From positions 62,001 to 126,000 of the forward strand of contig NZ_ATDL01000004.1 in NCBI RefSeq assembly GCF_000416985.1: a DNA stretch of 64,000 nucleotides, in the 5' to 3' direction. This stretch comes from Sphingobacterium paucimobilis HER1398 (GTDB lineage: Bacteria > Bacteroidota > Bacteroidia > Sphingobacteriales > Sphingobacteriaceae). The translations under genes and the position numbers were made by a program. Below the pieces are notes generated by a model. The model ran no database searches and was not told the DNA's origin. It saw nothing but the letters and a program-made list of their open reading frames with translations. Each line of letters starts with the position of its first letter. Within the stretch, counting starts at the first letter, position 1. Of this stretch, positions 26,154 through 35,547 are shown piece after piece.

Positions 26154-27233
26154 ATGTTAGGAGAGGTAAGGTGTCAATATAGCAGTAGTTTGGGTGTTAG
26201 CCAAGTAGGATTGGGTAAGCGGATTCTTTTGGGGATGCCGCAGCGTCTTTTTTTTTCGGAGATCAAACAACAGCTGGAGGCCTATGGTTTTGAAGTCATA
26301 GGTATTCCCTATCCCGATGATTTCAAATACAGTAGTTTTGGAGACCGTCTCTATAATTGTTTTAGAAAGGTTTTCTTATTTGACAATAAGTATAAAACGT
26401 ACTTGAAATATAGAGACACAGGAGCTAAGACCAGATCTATTATAAAGAATATACTCAAGCCTGTGGACTATGCGTTGATCATCAGCATGGACTATTTTCC
26501 AGATGATGCCTTGAAACTAATTAAGGAGAAGTCTAAGGTCTTAATAGGATATCAATGGGACGGGCTGGATCGATATCCCCTAGCTAGAGATTTAATAAGT
26601 CTATTTGATCGCTTTTTTGTTTTTGACCCAAAAGATTTAAAGGAGGAGGGGATCCTGCCCACGACAAATTTCTATTTACCTACAAAGTTGGTGAATGTGA
26701 CAGCGGATATTGACGTGTATTATATTGGAAGTTTCGTCAAATCAAGAATGAAGGTGATCAACGAATTGGCTCATTATCTAGACGGTACGGGGGCACGCTC
26801 TGTAATCAAGGTGTTTTCTAAAAAGCCAGAGGTCATTGACAAATATAAAGACTCTCCCTTGGAGATTATTGAGGAGTATATATCATATGAACAGAATTTG
26901 GCCTATGTGTCTAGGTCGAGGACTATTGTCGATATTTTGAATAAAGTTCACTGCGGCTTATCGTTCCGGGTTTTCGAAGCGTTGGGAAATGATAAAAAGC
27001 TTATTACGGACAATCAGAATATTGCGAATTATGATTTTTATGATCCATCCAATATTTTTATTATTCGAGATTTGAATTTTGAAGGTTTAGAAGAGTTTAT
27101 AGCATCACCTTATAAACCTCTAGATCCGCTTATTAAGGAAAAGTATAGCTTTGGAAATTGGATAAAACATATTTTAGGTATACAGCCCCACATACCTATA
27201 TCGCTACCTGATTTGAACAGTTCCAGCGTATAG
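26154..27233 (+). CDS. RfaS/WaaS-like LPS biosynthesis protein (cluster gene 9)
   Basis: The 359-residue protein is not a standard GT-B by motif, but its order IGYQWDGLDRYPLARDLISLFDRFFVFDPKDL, NFYLPTKLV, DVYYIGSFVKSRM, VDILNKVHCGLSFRVFEALGNDKKLITDN resembles the LPS-core RfaS/WaaS group and related uncharacterised glycan proteins, and the FEALG region is the likely donor site. The true start is unclear: ATG 26154 gives an extra 19 residues, whereas TTG 26211 would begin LGKRILLGMPQ, closer to the fold. Its last 30 bp (27204-27233) overlap the end of the convergent GT4 gene. Confidence 0.65.
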   Translation: MLGEVRCQYSSSLGVSQVGLGKRILLGMPQRLFFSEIKQQLEAYGFEVIGIPYPDDFKYSSFGDRLYNCFRKVFLFDNKYKTYLKYRDTGAKTRSIIKNILKPVDYALIISMDYFPDDALKLIKEKSKVLIGYQWDGLDRYPLARDLISLFDRFFVFDPKDLKEEGILPTTNFYLPTKLVNVTADIDVYYIGSFVKSRMKVINELAHYLDGTGARSVIKVFSKKPEVIDKYKDSPLEIIEEYISYEQNLAYVSRSRTIVDILNKVHCGLSFRVFEALGNDKKLITDNQNIANYDFYDPSNIFIIRDLNFEGLEEFIASPYKPLDPLIKEKYSFGNWIKHILGIQPHIPISLPDLNSSSV

Positions 27234-28325
27234 ATTATTCCATGCTTCAGCGATAGTCTGGTCATTAAACCGTTGTGCATATTTTATCCCCTCTACGATC
27301 ATTTCCTGCTGCAATGCTGGATTATTCAGTATCGTTTGGATAGCTTCGGTAAGCTGCGTAACGCTATTGGGATCAATATAATACGATGATGGTCCCCCTG
27401 CCTCTGGGAAGACTCCTGAATTTGTTGTTATGACCGGTGTGCCTGAGTAGAGAGCCTCAATAATAGGAATTCCAAACCCCTCATAGATTGAAGGATATAT
27501 GAATATATCAGCCATAGCATAGATAAGTGATAGCTCTTCCATGGTAAATCCCTGCATCAAAAACACTCGATTTTCAAGTCCTTTTTCTGCTATATAAGCT
27601 TTGATTTTTTTAGCATATTTAGTCGTTTTGCCAACGATTATTAAAGGGATGTCTAATGTTTCTATAGCCTTTACTATTTGAAATGCATTTTTGCGAGGCT
27701 CTACTGAACCAACATTTAATAAGAAACGGTTCGGTAAATTATATTTTCTGCGAAGCTCTTCTTTTTGTTCATCGGTTTTCGGATCCTTAAAGGAAGGGTG
27801 GCAAACTTGGTAGATGACTTCGATTCTATCAGACGGGATATGATAAAACTCCATGATATCACGTTTGGTTTGCTGACTGATAGCGACTATCTTATCTGCA
27901 TTGTTGACCGCGTGTTTGAATTTTTTATGATATATATAGCGGTCTATTCTCTTGTAAAGTTCTGGAAACTTTAAGAAAATTAAATCGTGGATGGTCACTA
28001 CCGATTTGATGTTATTTTCTTTTAAGCCGACAGGGATCTCTCCTGATAATCCGTGAAAGATAGCAATGTTATCCCGTTTGAGATCTTCTACTATACGGTT
28101 GCTTCTCCAGAAGCTCGAAAATAAGTTGTTTAGTCTGCCTTGAGGCAGCTTGGTGTTTTTCACGAATTCATCTGAACGAAACCGCGAGCCTTTAATCTTT
28201 GGTGTATATTTTATATATTCATTTTCAGGATAATGATGTGTGAGGATACGAATCAAATCCCGACTATAGTTACCTAAACCTGTTTGGTTCAAAAAATAAC
28301 GTTTAGCGTCAAATCCTATTCGCAT
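27204..28325 (-). CDS. Glycosyltransferase family 4
   Basis: The 373-residue GT4 protein begins MRIGFDAKRYFLNQTGLGNYSRDL, the usual mannosyltransferase-like opening with GLGNY, followed by VTIHDLIFLKFPE, KIVAISQQTKRD, VIYQVCHPSF, LLNVGSVEPRKN and YPSIYEGFGIPIIEALYSGTPVIT. I place the start at the ATG at 28325; the upstream extension to 28391 adds a basic stretch not seen in such enzymes and overlaps the GT9 gene deeply. With this start the overlap to the GT9 stop is 10 bp. It ends inside the 3' end of cluster gene 9. Confidence 0.88.
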   Translation of the reverse strand: MRIGFDAKRYFLNQTGLGNYSRDLIRILTHHYPENEYIKYTPKIKGSRFRSDEFVKNTKLPQGRLNNLFSSFWRSNRIVEDLKRDNIAIFHGLSGEIPVGLKENNIKSVVTIHDLIFLKFPELYKRIDRYIYHKKFKHAVNNADKIVAISQQTKRDIMEFYHIPSDRIEVIYQVCHPSFKDPKTDEQKEELRRKYNLPNRFLLNVGSVEPRKNAFQIVKAIETLDIPLIIVGKTTKYAKKIKAYIAEKGLENRVFLMQGFTMEELSLIYAMADIFIYPSIYEGFGIPIIEALYSGTPVITTNSGVFPEAGGPSSYYIDPNSVTQLTEAIQTILNNPALQQEMIVEGIKYAQRFNDQTIAEAWNNLYAGTVQIR

Positions 28326-29332
28326 ATATTTTTGATATGTTCTATTACCATTTGTGAAGTTACTAAATCTATAGCTTCTGTACCGTCGCAATCACAAGGT
28401 TTGTTACCATAGACAGAGCTGGGACGATTGGCATGTTCTACTTGGATTATGTCTTTCTGCGATTGGCCATATCCCAAGAAGCCCGCATAAGGATGTGTCG
28501 CTCCCCAAATGGATATACATCGTGTTCCTACCAAAGAGGCCATGTGCATTCCTGAACTGTCCATGCTTAGCATTAAGTCTAAATTTGCGATAATGTCCAG
28601 CTCTTGGCTTACGCTGAATTGGTTGATGAGGTTTTTTACGTTTGGATAGCTTTTTGCCCAATTGTCCGCAATCTCTTGTTCGTTGGAACCTCCACCAAAA
28701 ATATAGGTAGCATAATTGTTTTTAGACAAATACGCTATTACCTCAGTCATTTTTTCAAGGGGAAGTACCTTAAAAGCATGCTGGGCAAATGGGGCAATTC
28801 CTATGGATTTTTTGGTTGTAGAAAAATCTATAGCTAATTCTTTAGGGACGCTACGGTCTGTCTTTTCTAGCTTATGGCTCAGCTGAATATCAAAACCTAA
28901 TGCCCGAAGTACATCAGCATAGCGCTCTGTGGTCAGCTTTAGTTGGTATTTGACTTTGTTGTAGGACCGGGTTAGCGCTTTCTTTTCTGACCTACCTTTA
29001 TGTAGCGTGCATAATTTTACTCCCGATAGTTTAAAAAAACTCCCGAGTATTCTTGATCTGATGTTATTGTGTAGATCTGCAATAAAGTCAGGCTTGTACT
29101 TTTTGAGTTCAGTGAATAGTCTAAGGAGGCCTAAGGCTCCACGATGTCTGCCCGTAGGATCTATAGGGTGAAACACCAGCCTTGGGATATGCGTAAAGAA
29201 TGCTTCAAATAGCTTGCGGGAAACCATTATAATCTCGGTGTCCGGATGCTGCTGTTGAAATTCATAGAGAATTGAAGCGACCATAGCCACATCACCCATC
29301 GCCGAAAAACGAGTAACTATAATCCGCTTCAT
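28316..29332 (-). CDS. Glycosyltransferase family 9 (heptosyltransferase-like)
   Basis: The 338-residue protein has the ADP-heptose:LPS heptosyltransferase plan: RIIVTRFSAMGDVAMVASILYEF at the N-terminus, then ADLHNNIRSRILGSF, and the C-terminal LDLMLSMDSSGMHMASLVGTRCISIWGATHPYAGFLGYGQ with the conserved D-S-G-x-x-H donor region. It would extend the LPS inner core. The C-terminal tail with NKPCDCDGTEAIDLVTSQMVIEHI is common in Bacteroidota members. It follows the DUF4254 gene by 6 bp. Confidence 0.9.
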   Translation of the reverse strand: MKRIIVTRFSAMGDVAMVASILYEFQQQHPDTEIIMVSRKLFEAFFTHIPRLVFHPIDPTGRHRGALGLLRLFTELKKYKPDFIADLHNNIRSRILGSFFKLSGVKLCTLHKGRSEKKALTRSYNKVKYQLKLTTERYADVLRALGFDIQLSHKLEKTDRSVPKELAIDFSTTKKSIGIAPFAQHAFKVLPLEKMTEVIAYLSKNNYATYIFGGGSNEQEIADNWAKSYPNVKNLINQFSVSQELDIIANLDLMLSMDSSGMHMASLVGTRCISIWGATHPYAGFLGYGQSQKDIIQVEHANRPSSVYGNKPCDCDGTEAIDLVTSQMVIEHIKNICE

Positions 29333-29338
29333 CTTAAA

Positions 29339-29944
29339 TTATTTCTGGGAACTATAGAGTACCGGATTTAAAGATGGATCATTATACATTTTCATCTGCT
29401 TGTATACTTTCATGTACTTTTTACCAGACTCAATATCCTCCAACAACTCGTCAATACTTTTAGAGAGGTCGTTACGTTGTTCTAGAAGAATATTCAGTTT
29501 TTGCTGGCAAGTATCGATATGCTGGCTGTCTACATCTTCCCGCAATGTCTCTTGCTCCATGTGATAGATCTTGAGCGCTAATATAGATAGTCTATCAATT
29601 GCCCACGCAGGACTTTCGGTATTAATGCGAGCATCTGATAAAGGTTGTACGTGCATGTACTTGTTCAGGTAATAACTATCGATATATTCAACAGTGTCTG
29701 TTCGTACTTGATTTTGTTTATCGATTCTTCTTTTCCAATATAAACCGTCGTTCGGGTCAATGTTTGGATTTCGCACGACATCTTCCATGTGCCATTGGGC
29801 GGTGTCTATCCAACATTTCAAATAAAGCAAGTGTTCTAGTGTACTGGCTTCATAAGGATTTTTGATCGGATGGTTAATCTCATCATGAACGTGATAATCA
29901 TTGATTACACGTTGAAAAATGGTATTTGCAATTGGACTAATCAT
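29339..29944 (-). CDS. DUF4254 protein
   Basis: The 201-residue, mostly helical protein matches the DUF4254 family by its pattern LEHLLYLKCWIDTAQWHMEDVVRNP and WKRRIDKQNQVRTDTVEYIDSYYL, DRLSILALKIYHMEQE. DUF4254 genes usually sit next to a GT9 heptosyltransferase in Bacteroidota, as here, so a role in LPS core assembly is likely although no reaction is known. No signal peptide or membrane helix is seen. It is the first gene of the minus-strand glycan unit and lies 60 bp beyond the end of nuoN on the same strand. Confidence 0.85.
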   Translation of the reverse strand: MISPIANTIFQRVINDYHVHDEINHPIKNPYEASTLEHLLYLKCWIDTAQWHMEDVVRNPNIDPNDGLYWKRRIDKQNQVRTDTVEYIDSYYLNKYMHVQPLSDARINTESPAWAIDRLSILALKIYHMEQETLREDVDSQHIDTCQQKLNILLEQRNDLSKSIDELLEDIESGKKYMKVYKQMKMYNDPSLNPVLYSSQK

Positions 29945-30004
29945 AGTGCAAACTTATATAAAATGGTTTGTAATCACGAATGTGCAGTGCAATTATTCCT
30001 TAAT

Positions 30005-31546
30005 TCAGACGAATAATCCCGACAATAAATGAGGGAATAACCCAAAGAGAAGAATAGTGATCCCGCACACTATGGCTATTAAATAAGGCCATAATCTTGT
30101 GGTGTAAGTAGGGGGGAGGGATTCTTCCTTTCGGAGAAAAGCATATAGTGGAATTTTGAAATAATAGAACAACGAAATGACCGAAGTCAGTGCTCCAGTA
30201 ATCAACAGCAGCAGTAGAGCGACATCCTGTGTGTTTTGATAGCGGTCAAATGTAGAAGTGAAAACCAACAGCTTGCCGATAAAACCTGCCGTGGGCGGAA
30301 GCCCAATCAGAGATATACCCAACAGTGTAAATGTCGTAAATAATAAGGGCTTATGTTTGCCCAGTCCACTGTAGTCCACGAGCGCTGTTGAGCCTATATA
30401 CTTTTCTAGGAATTGTATGATTGCAAATGCACCAATGGTCATTATAGCATATACGGTAATGTAAAAAAGTAACGTCTTATAATCCGAACTGGGACTGCTG
30501 ATAATAGCCATCAACAAAAAACCCGTATGACCGATTGACGAATAGGCCATCAAGCGCTTGGCATCCGACTGACGAAGAGCAATAAGATTTCCCATCAGCA
30601 TGGTGACTATCGCTACTACGGTAATGAATAACAGCGTAAGCTCACTAAAATAAAATAAGGTCGATGTCCATGATTCGAATAGACGTTGGAACAGTATAAG
30701 GGCAGCTATTTTGGGAACTGTTGCTAAAAATGTGGTGATGGGCGTGGGGGCTCCTTCGTAGACATCGGGAGTCCAGAGGTGAAAAGGTACGAAACCTAGC
30801 TTGAACCCGTTCCCTACAAAAACAAAAAGTATAGCGACACTGCTCATTATTTTGGGAGCAGAAATCAGTCCTTGAATATGAGACGAGGAAGAGAAATCAA
30901 GATTCCCCGTGAAACCATATATCAGGGAGAGACCATACAGCATGACTGCAGCACAGACCGAACCAAATAAGACATATTTCATCGTCGCTTCCGACTGTTT
31001 TTTGTTTATTGATGCTGTGGTTTGCGTCTCGTCTTTACCGGATAATACCGGCTTATTTTCGTTCGTAAAATAGCCTACCAACACATACGAACTGATGGAC
31101 ACGGTCTCTATAGCAATAAATACCATCAGCCAATTGGTGCTGAGGGTGAGTAGGTTCATACCTAGGGTGGCTGCTAGCAAGATACTGTATATGTCACCTT
31201 CGTTTTTTAACCCTTTATCGTTCGCATATTCACGAATGAGCACCAAGATGGGAAGCAATAAAACAAGCATGATCAATCGACCGTATACAGCAAGGGTATC
31301 CACTTGCAGCATACCAAAGAATCCGGATTGTGGTTGCCCAAGTTGACTGTACACGGCATAGGCTGTCCCTACGATTCCGAGGCATGCGATGCTGAAAGTA
31401 CTGTTTCTCCAATAACGATCTAAAAACAGACTGGAAAATATACAGCAAAGGAAAGCTATTATCAAACCCAGTTCAGGCTTGAATACAGGTATGGAGCGTA
31501 TAATCTGATCCAGTAGGGAGCTAATCTGTGGCGTAAATTCTTCCAT
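30005..31546 (-). CDS. nuoN: NADH-quinone oxidoreductase subunit N
   Basis: The 513-residue polytopic protein is a proton-channel subunit of complex I, of the Mrp-antiporter type. Seen are MVFIAIETVSISSYVLVGYF with the key glutamate in helix 5, LWTPDVYEGAPTPITTFLATVPKIAA with the lysine of helix 8, and KRLMAYSSIGHTGFLLMAI. An insert of about 25 residues (NENKPVLSGKDETQTTASINKKQSE) lies in the loop after helix 5, longer than in E. coli. It closes the nuoH-N run, 5 bp after nuoM. Confidence 0.93.
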   Translation of the reverse strand: MEEFTPQISSLLDQIIRSIPVFKPELGLIIAFLCCIFSSLFLDRYWRNSTFSIACLGIVGTAYAVYSQLGQPQSGFFGMLQVDTLAVYGRLIMLVLLLPILVLIREYANDKGLKNEGDIYSILLAATLGMNLLTLSTNWLMVFIAIETVSISSYVLVGYFTNENKPVLSGKDETQTTASINKKQSEATMKYVLFGSVCAAVMLYGLSLIYGFTGNLDFSSSSHIQGLISAPKIMSSVAILFVFVGNGFKLGFVPFHLWTPDVYEGAPTPITTFLATVPKIAALILFQRLFESWTSTLFYFSELTLLFITVVAIVTMLMGNLIALRQSDAKRLMAYSSIGHTGFLLMAIISSPSSDYKTLLFYITVYAIMTIGAFAIIQFLEKYIGSTALVDYSGLGKHKPLLFTTFTLLGISLIGLPPTAGFIGKLLVFTSTFDRYQNTQDVALLLLLITGALTSVISLFYYFKIPLYAFLRKEESLPPTYTTRLWPYLIAIVCGITILLFGLFPHLLSGLFV

Positions 31547-31551
31547 AGGTA

Positions 31552-33156
31552 TTAAAAGTAGGGCGATAATAGCGAGATGAGGTTCAGCACGCTGCTATTG
31601 ACCGTGTCAAATACTAAAGAGGGCATTATACCTAGCGCCAAAGCTAATGCCAACGTAGGAAAAAGGACGATTCGTTCTCTTATGTTTACATCGTGCAGAG
31701 CAGCAGTCCATGCCTCTCCTCCCTTAAGTCGTGTCTGTCCGAAGAACATGCGCTGCAGTGTCCATAAAAAGTAGACTGCACTGAGGAGTATACCTAAGGA
31801 ACCCGCGATAGCCATCCATCTCGGAATTCCTGTGCCTACACTTTCCGCATTAAACGTGCCTATAATAACAAAAGCTTCACCGATAAAGGCCGAAAAGCCG
31901 GGCAGACCAAGCGAGGCAAAGAAGGCGACAGCGACAAATCCGGTATAGGCAGGCATCAGTGATGCTAAGCCTCTGAAATTATAAATATAGCGATCATGAA
32001 CACGGTCATAGATCACACCGACCAAGAAAAAGAGGGAAGCTGATAGAAAGCCATGGCTGATCATCTGAAATATTGCTCCGGATACGCCTTCTGCAGTCAT
32101 AGAGGCCAGGCCGAGTAGTACAAACCCCATATGCGATACGGAGGAGTAGGCGATCAGGCGCTTTAAATCTTTTTGGGCAAGTGCATTCAGTGCACCATAC
32201 AGAATGGAAATAATACCGATCAGTCCCAACCACCAGTTTGCATCGACAGCAGCATCCGGAAATATACTGTAACATACTCGGATGATACCATAGCCACCGA
32301 TCTTTAATAGTATACCTGCCAGAATAATGGATACCGGTGTAGGAGCCTCAACGTGAGCGTCGGGCAGCCAGGTATGCAAGGGAACTACGGGGACTTTGAT
32401 GGCAAAGGCGATGAAGAGGACTATAAATCCGATCATGCGTGCCGGTATACCCAATACTTCATTATAGTTGTTCAGGTAGGCAAAGAAAGAACCGTCTACA
32501 TAGTTGTCCGGATTCATCATATGCAACATGTTGAACGTATGCGCTCCCGTGTCTGGGTTGATGACTGAAAAATAAAGACCAACGATAATCAGCAACATAA
32601 ATACGGATCCGAAGAGCGTATAGATAAAGAACTTCATGGCTGCGTATTCGCGGTTTGCCCCACCCCATATACCGATGAGGAAGTACAGAGGCAACAACAT
32701 TACCTCGTAGAAAATATAGAACAGGAAGAAATCCAATGCGGTGAATATGCCTATTACGGCCATGTTGAGCAGCATCAGCAGCGCAAAGTACCCTTTGGGA
32801 CTTTTTGTGATATTCCAGGAGGCACCTATAGCCATCAGCATCACGAAAGCAGATAAAAGGAGCAGTGGCATGGAGACGCCATCGACGCCCAGGAAATAGT
32901 CAATTTCCAACTGCCCCAGATTTCCCAAGGCTAATCGTATCCAGGGTATTTGTTCGACAAATTGATAGCCACTGGTGGTGTTGATCCCCTGTGCTGTCTG
33001 GTCAAATTGTAGATAGAGCGAACCTGCGAGTGCAAACTGAACTAAAGTAATAGCTAGCGCAATGTATTTATACGTTTTCTGTAGACTGTTGGGGAGTGAT
33101 AGTATCACCAATGTTGCCAACAAAGGCAAAAATATAAGTATTGATAGTAATCCCAT
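31552..33156 (-). CDS. nuoM: NADH-quinone oxidoreductase subunit M
   Basis: The 534-residue membrane protein has the NuoM signature FFLFYIFYEVMLLPLYFLIGIWGG with the essential helix-5 glutamate, VPLHTWLPDAHVEAPTPVSIILAGILLKIGGYGIIR with the helix-8 lysine, and KDLKRLIAYSSVSHMGFVLLG. It translocates protons as part of the membrane arm. Its start is 1 bp from the stop of nuoL and its stop is 5 bp from nuoN. Confidence 0.95.
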   Translation of the reverse strand: MGLLSILIFLPLLATLVILSLPNSLQKTYKYIALAITLVQFALAGSLYLQFDQTAQGINTTSGYQFVEQIPWIRLALGNLGQLEIDYFLGVDGVSMPLLLLSAFVMLMAIGASWNITKSPKGYFALLMLLNMAVIGIFTALDFFLFYIFYEVMLLPLYFLIGIWGGANREYAAMKFFIYTLFGSVFMLLIIVGLYFSVINPDTGAHTFNMLHMMNPDNYVDGSFFAYLNNYNEVLGIPARMIGFIVLFIAFAIKVPVVPLHTWLPDAHVEAPTPVSIILAGILLKIGGYGIIRVCYSIFPDAAVDANWWLGLIGIISILYGALNALAQKDLKRLIAYSSVSHMGFVLLGLASMTAEGVSGAIFQMISHGFLSASLFFLVGVIYDRVHDRYIYNFRGLASLMPAYTGFVAVAFFASLGLPGFSAFIGEAFVIIGTFNAESVGTGIPRWMAIAGSLGILLSAVYFLWTLQRMFFGQTRLKGGEAWTAALHDVNIRERIVLFPTLALALALGIMPSLVFDTVNSSVLNLISLLSPYF

Positions 33157-33157
33157 G

Positions 33158-35242
33158 CTATCGTAGTATCAAATAAAGTATTCCAATTAAAACAACGGTA
33201 AATGCGAATCCCAGGTAGTTCTGTATACGTCCATTCTGTATCCAGCGCAGCAAGTGGCCTAAATAATAAGCTGTTCCTGCAATAGTATTAACAATACCAT
33301 CGACTATATGTTTGTCCCACCAGGCCGCAAGTTGACTTAAGCGTAAGGTAATATAGCGGATCACCCGTACAAAACCATCTACCAGGTACCTGTCCAGTAC
33401 AGAGGCAACCTTACTAAGGTATAGCGTACCCCTGCTCGTACCATTGACCATGCCTTCTACGATGTATTGATCCAGCCATACGCTTGTCTTGCTGATCACT
33501 AAAGTTGCCTTGACAAAAGTGTTGTTGATAAACTCGTTGATCCCAAGTTGATTGGTTTCTGCTTTGATCCATCCGCTGTTGGCATCCAGAGGGTATTTAC
33601 CCAATACATACCAGTTGTAGCCTATAACCCAGCTGATGAGTGCTGTTATGGTCAGGGTCAAAGGAACGAAGAGGTGTAAGCTGTGTATTTCCTTAAAGAT
33701 ATAATCTACGGAAAAACCTTCTAAAATGCCTGCTTGGTGATAAGAAATCGGGTTCCAGGAGAATACAAAAAATAACGAGCAGATCGCTAGAAAGTACATC
33801 GGGTATAGCATCTGTTTTGGAGCTTCATGTAGGTGTGGTCTCACTTGTTCAGGGAGACGAGACTTACCCAAAAATGCTTTAAAGATCAACCGTCCGATAT
33901 AGAATGCTGTCAATATACTCACGAGTACCAGTAAAACGGGTACGATAAAATAAAGTCCTCCTTTATGCATAGCCCATTCGAACGTGGCGATCACGATGGC
34001 GTCTTTGGATAGAAAGCCCGATGTAAGGGGAAATCCTGCAAGCGCTAAAGAAGCGATACTCATGAGCACAAATGTTTTAGGCATATATTTTCGTAGGCCA
34101 CCCATGTGACGTAGATCCTGAGGGTCAAAATCTAGCCCTGACTTATCCTTGGCATGTGCAATTTCATGAATGACAGCTCCTGCACATAGAAAGAGGAGAC
34201 ACTTGAAAAAGGCATGTGTTGCCAAGTGGAATAATGCGGCATCCCATGCGCCAATGCCGACAGCAGCCATCATATAGCCCAGTTGGGATATGGTGGAGAA
34301 TGCCAGTACTCTTTTGATATCATATTGCCCCGAGGCAAAGTAAGCTGCCAATGTCGCCGTCACGGTACCTATAATGGTAATAAACAGGAGTACGTGATCG
34401 TTGAAAAGTGGGAACAGGGTACATAATAAGAATACACCGGCTGCGACCATCGTAGCGGCGTGTATCAGAGAGGAAACCGATGTGGGGCCTTCCATAGCAT
34501 CAGGAAGCCAGACATGCAGCGGAAATTGTGCCGATTTGGCCATCGCTCCGAGAAAGAAGCCTAGGCCTGCCAAGGTCATCAGCCCAGTATTGTTATCAAA
34601 GTCCGAATAAACCAGCCCTTCCTTGCCGAACAGATCCACGAGATCCAGCGTGCCGAACGTGGTGAATACCGCCGCTATACCGATTAAAAAGCCCAGATCT
34701 CCAATACGATTGATCAGAAAGGCCTTTTTATTTGCTTGTACTGCTGATTCTTTGGTAAACCAAAAACCAATTAATAGGTAGGACGCAAAACCCACCAATT
34801 CCCAAAAAATGTAGGATACCAGTATGTTTTTGGAAATACAGAGACCGAGCATGGCAAAACAGAAGAGGCTGAGGTACATCCAGTACCGGTGTATCCCAGG
34901 GTCGCCCTTCATGTAGGCTCTCGAGTAGATATGCACCGGAAGAGCCACGATACTGACAATGAACAGCATCAATACTGTTAGGTTGTTTAATAATATGCCG
35001 ATAGTAAATGTCTTATCACCTATACGGAACCAATCGTAGGTCTGATGCATTGGCATATTATTCCAGACTTCTGCAAAGACAAATATCCCGGACAGAAGGG
35101 CGCTTAAGGCAATCGCTACAAGAGAGAATATACCTGAAGTCGATTTTTTGCCCCGTATAGCCTGTATAAGAAAGGCCATAAAAGGGAGCAGTACAACGAG
35201 TATACTGGCACTAATCGGTGATATATTTAACAGCTCTGTCAT
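33158..35242 (-). CDS. nuoL: NADH-quinone oxidoreductase subunit L, with repeated C-terminal tail
   Basis: The 694-residue protein has the NuoL landmarks FWELVGFASYLLIGFWF, LHVWLPDAMEGPTSVSSLIHAATMVAAGVFLL and KRVLAFSTISQLGYMMAAVGIGAWDAALFHLATHAFFKCLLFL. It is about 80 residues longer than E. coli NuoL. The extra length is in the tail, where a short motif recurs three times: WLDQYIVEGMVNG (about 592-604), VLDRYLVDGFVR (about 616-627) and WWDKHIVDGIVN (about 641-652), before a last transmembrane helix. The lateral helix that couples the pump units should lie in this region. It shares its first base with the nuoK stop. Confidence 0.95.
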   Translation of the reverse strand: MTELLNISPISASILVVLLPFMAFLIQAIRGKKSTSGIFSLVAIALSALLSGIFVFAEVWNNMPMHQTYDWFRIGDKTFTIGILLNNLTVLMLFIVSIVALPVHIYSRAYMKGDPGIHRYWMYLSLFCFAMLGLCISKNILVSYIFWELVGFASYLLIGFWFTKESAVQANKKAFLINRIGDLGFLIGIAAVFTTFGTLDLVDLFGKEGLVYSDFDNNTGLMTLAGLGFFLGAMAKSAQFPLHVWLPDAMEGPTSVSSLIHAATMVAAGVFLLCTLFPLFNDHVLLFITIIGTVTATLAAYFASGQYDIKRVLAFSTISQLGYMMAAVGIGAWDAALFHLATHAFFKCLLFLCAGAVIHEIAHAKDKSGLDFDPQDLRHMGGLRKYMPKTFVLMSIASLALAGFPLTSGFLSKDAIVIATFEWAMHKGGLYFIVPVLLVLVSILTAFYIGRLIFKAFLGKSRLPEQVRPHLHEAPKQMLYPMYFLAICSLFFVFSWNPISYHQAGILEGFSVDYIFKEIHSLHLFVPLTLTITALISWVIGYNWYVLGKYPLDANSGWIKAETNQLGINEFINNTFVKATLVISKTSVWLDQYIVEGMVNGTSRGTLYLSKVASVLDRYLVDGFVRVIRYITLRLSQLAAWWDKHIVDGIVNTIAGTAYYLGHLLRWIQNGRIQNYLGFAFTVVLIGILYLILR

Positions 35243-35547
35243 CAGTCGCGCAAATCGGTGATATTATCCGGGTTAATAGTTTTATAATGACGGTACACCT
35301 GCAGTATGATCGCCAGGGCGACCGCAACGGATGCTGCCGCTAGTACGATGGCGAAGAGGGCAAACACTTGGCCTGAATAGTTGATTTTGTCATACTTGCT
35401 GAAGGCTACAAAGTTGAGTATAGCAGCATTGATCATCAATTCAATACCTACCAGTATCAGGATCGCATTCCTTTTGGCCAGTACGGCATAGAGGCCTATA
35501 CAGAAGATGCATGCGCTCACAACCAAAAAATGAGTTAAGGTAATCAT
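35242..35547 (-). CDS. nuoK: NADH-quinone oxidoreductase subunit K
   Basis: The 101-residue protein has three hydrophobic helices with GLYAVLAKRNAILILVGIELMINAAILNFVAFS, holding the conserved glutamate in GIELMINA, and a second acidic/alanine-rich helix ALFAIVLAAASVAVALAIIL. It is the small membrane-arm subunit K. It overlaps nuoJ by 4 bp at its start and nuoL by 1 bp at its end, so the three are translationally coupled. Confidence 0.94.
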   Translation of the reverse strand: MITLTHFLVVSACIFCIGLYAVLAKRNAILILVGIELMINAAILNFVAFSKYDKINYSGQVFALFAIVLAAASVAVALAIILQVYRHYKTINPDNITDLRD

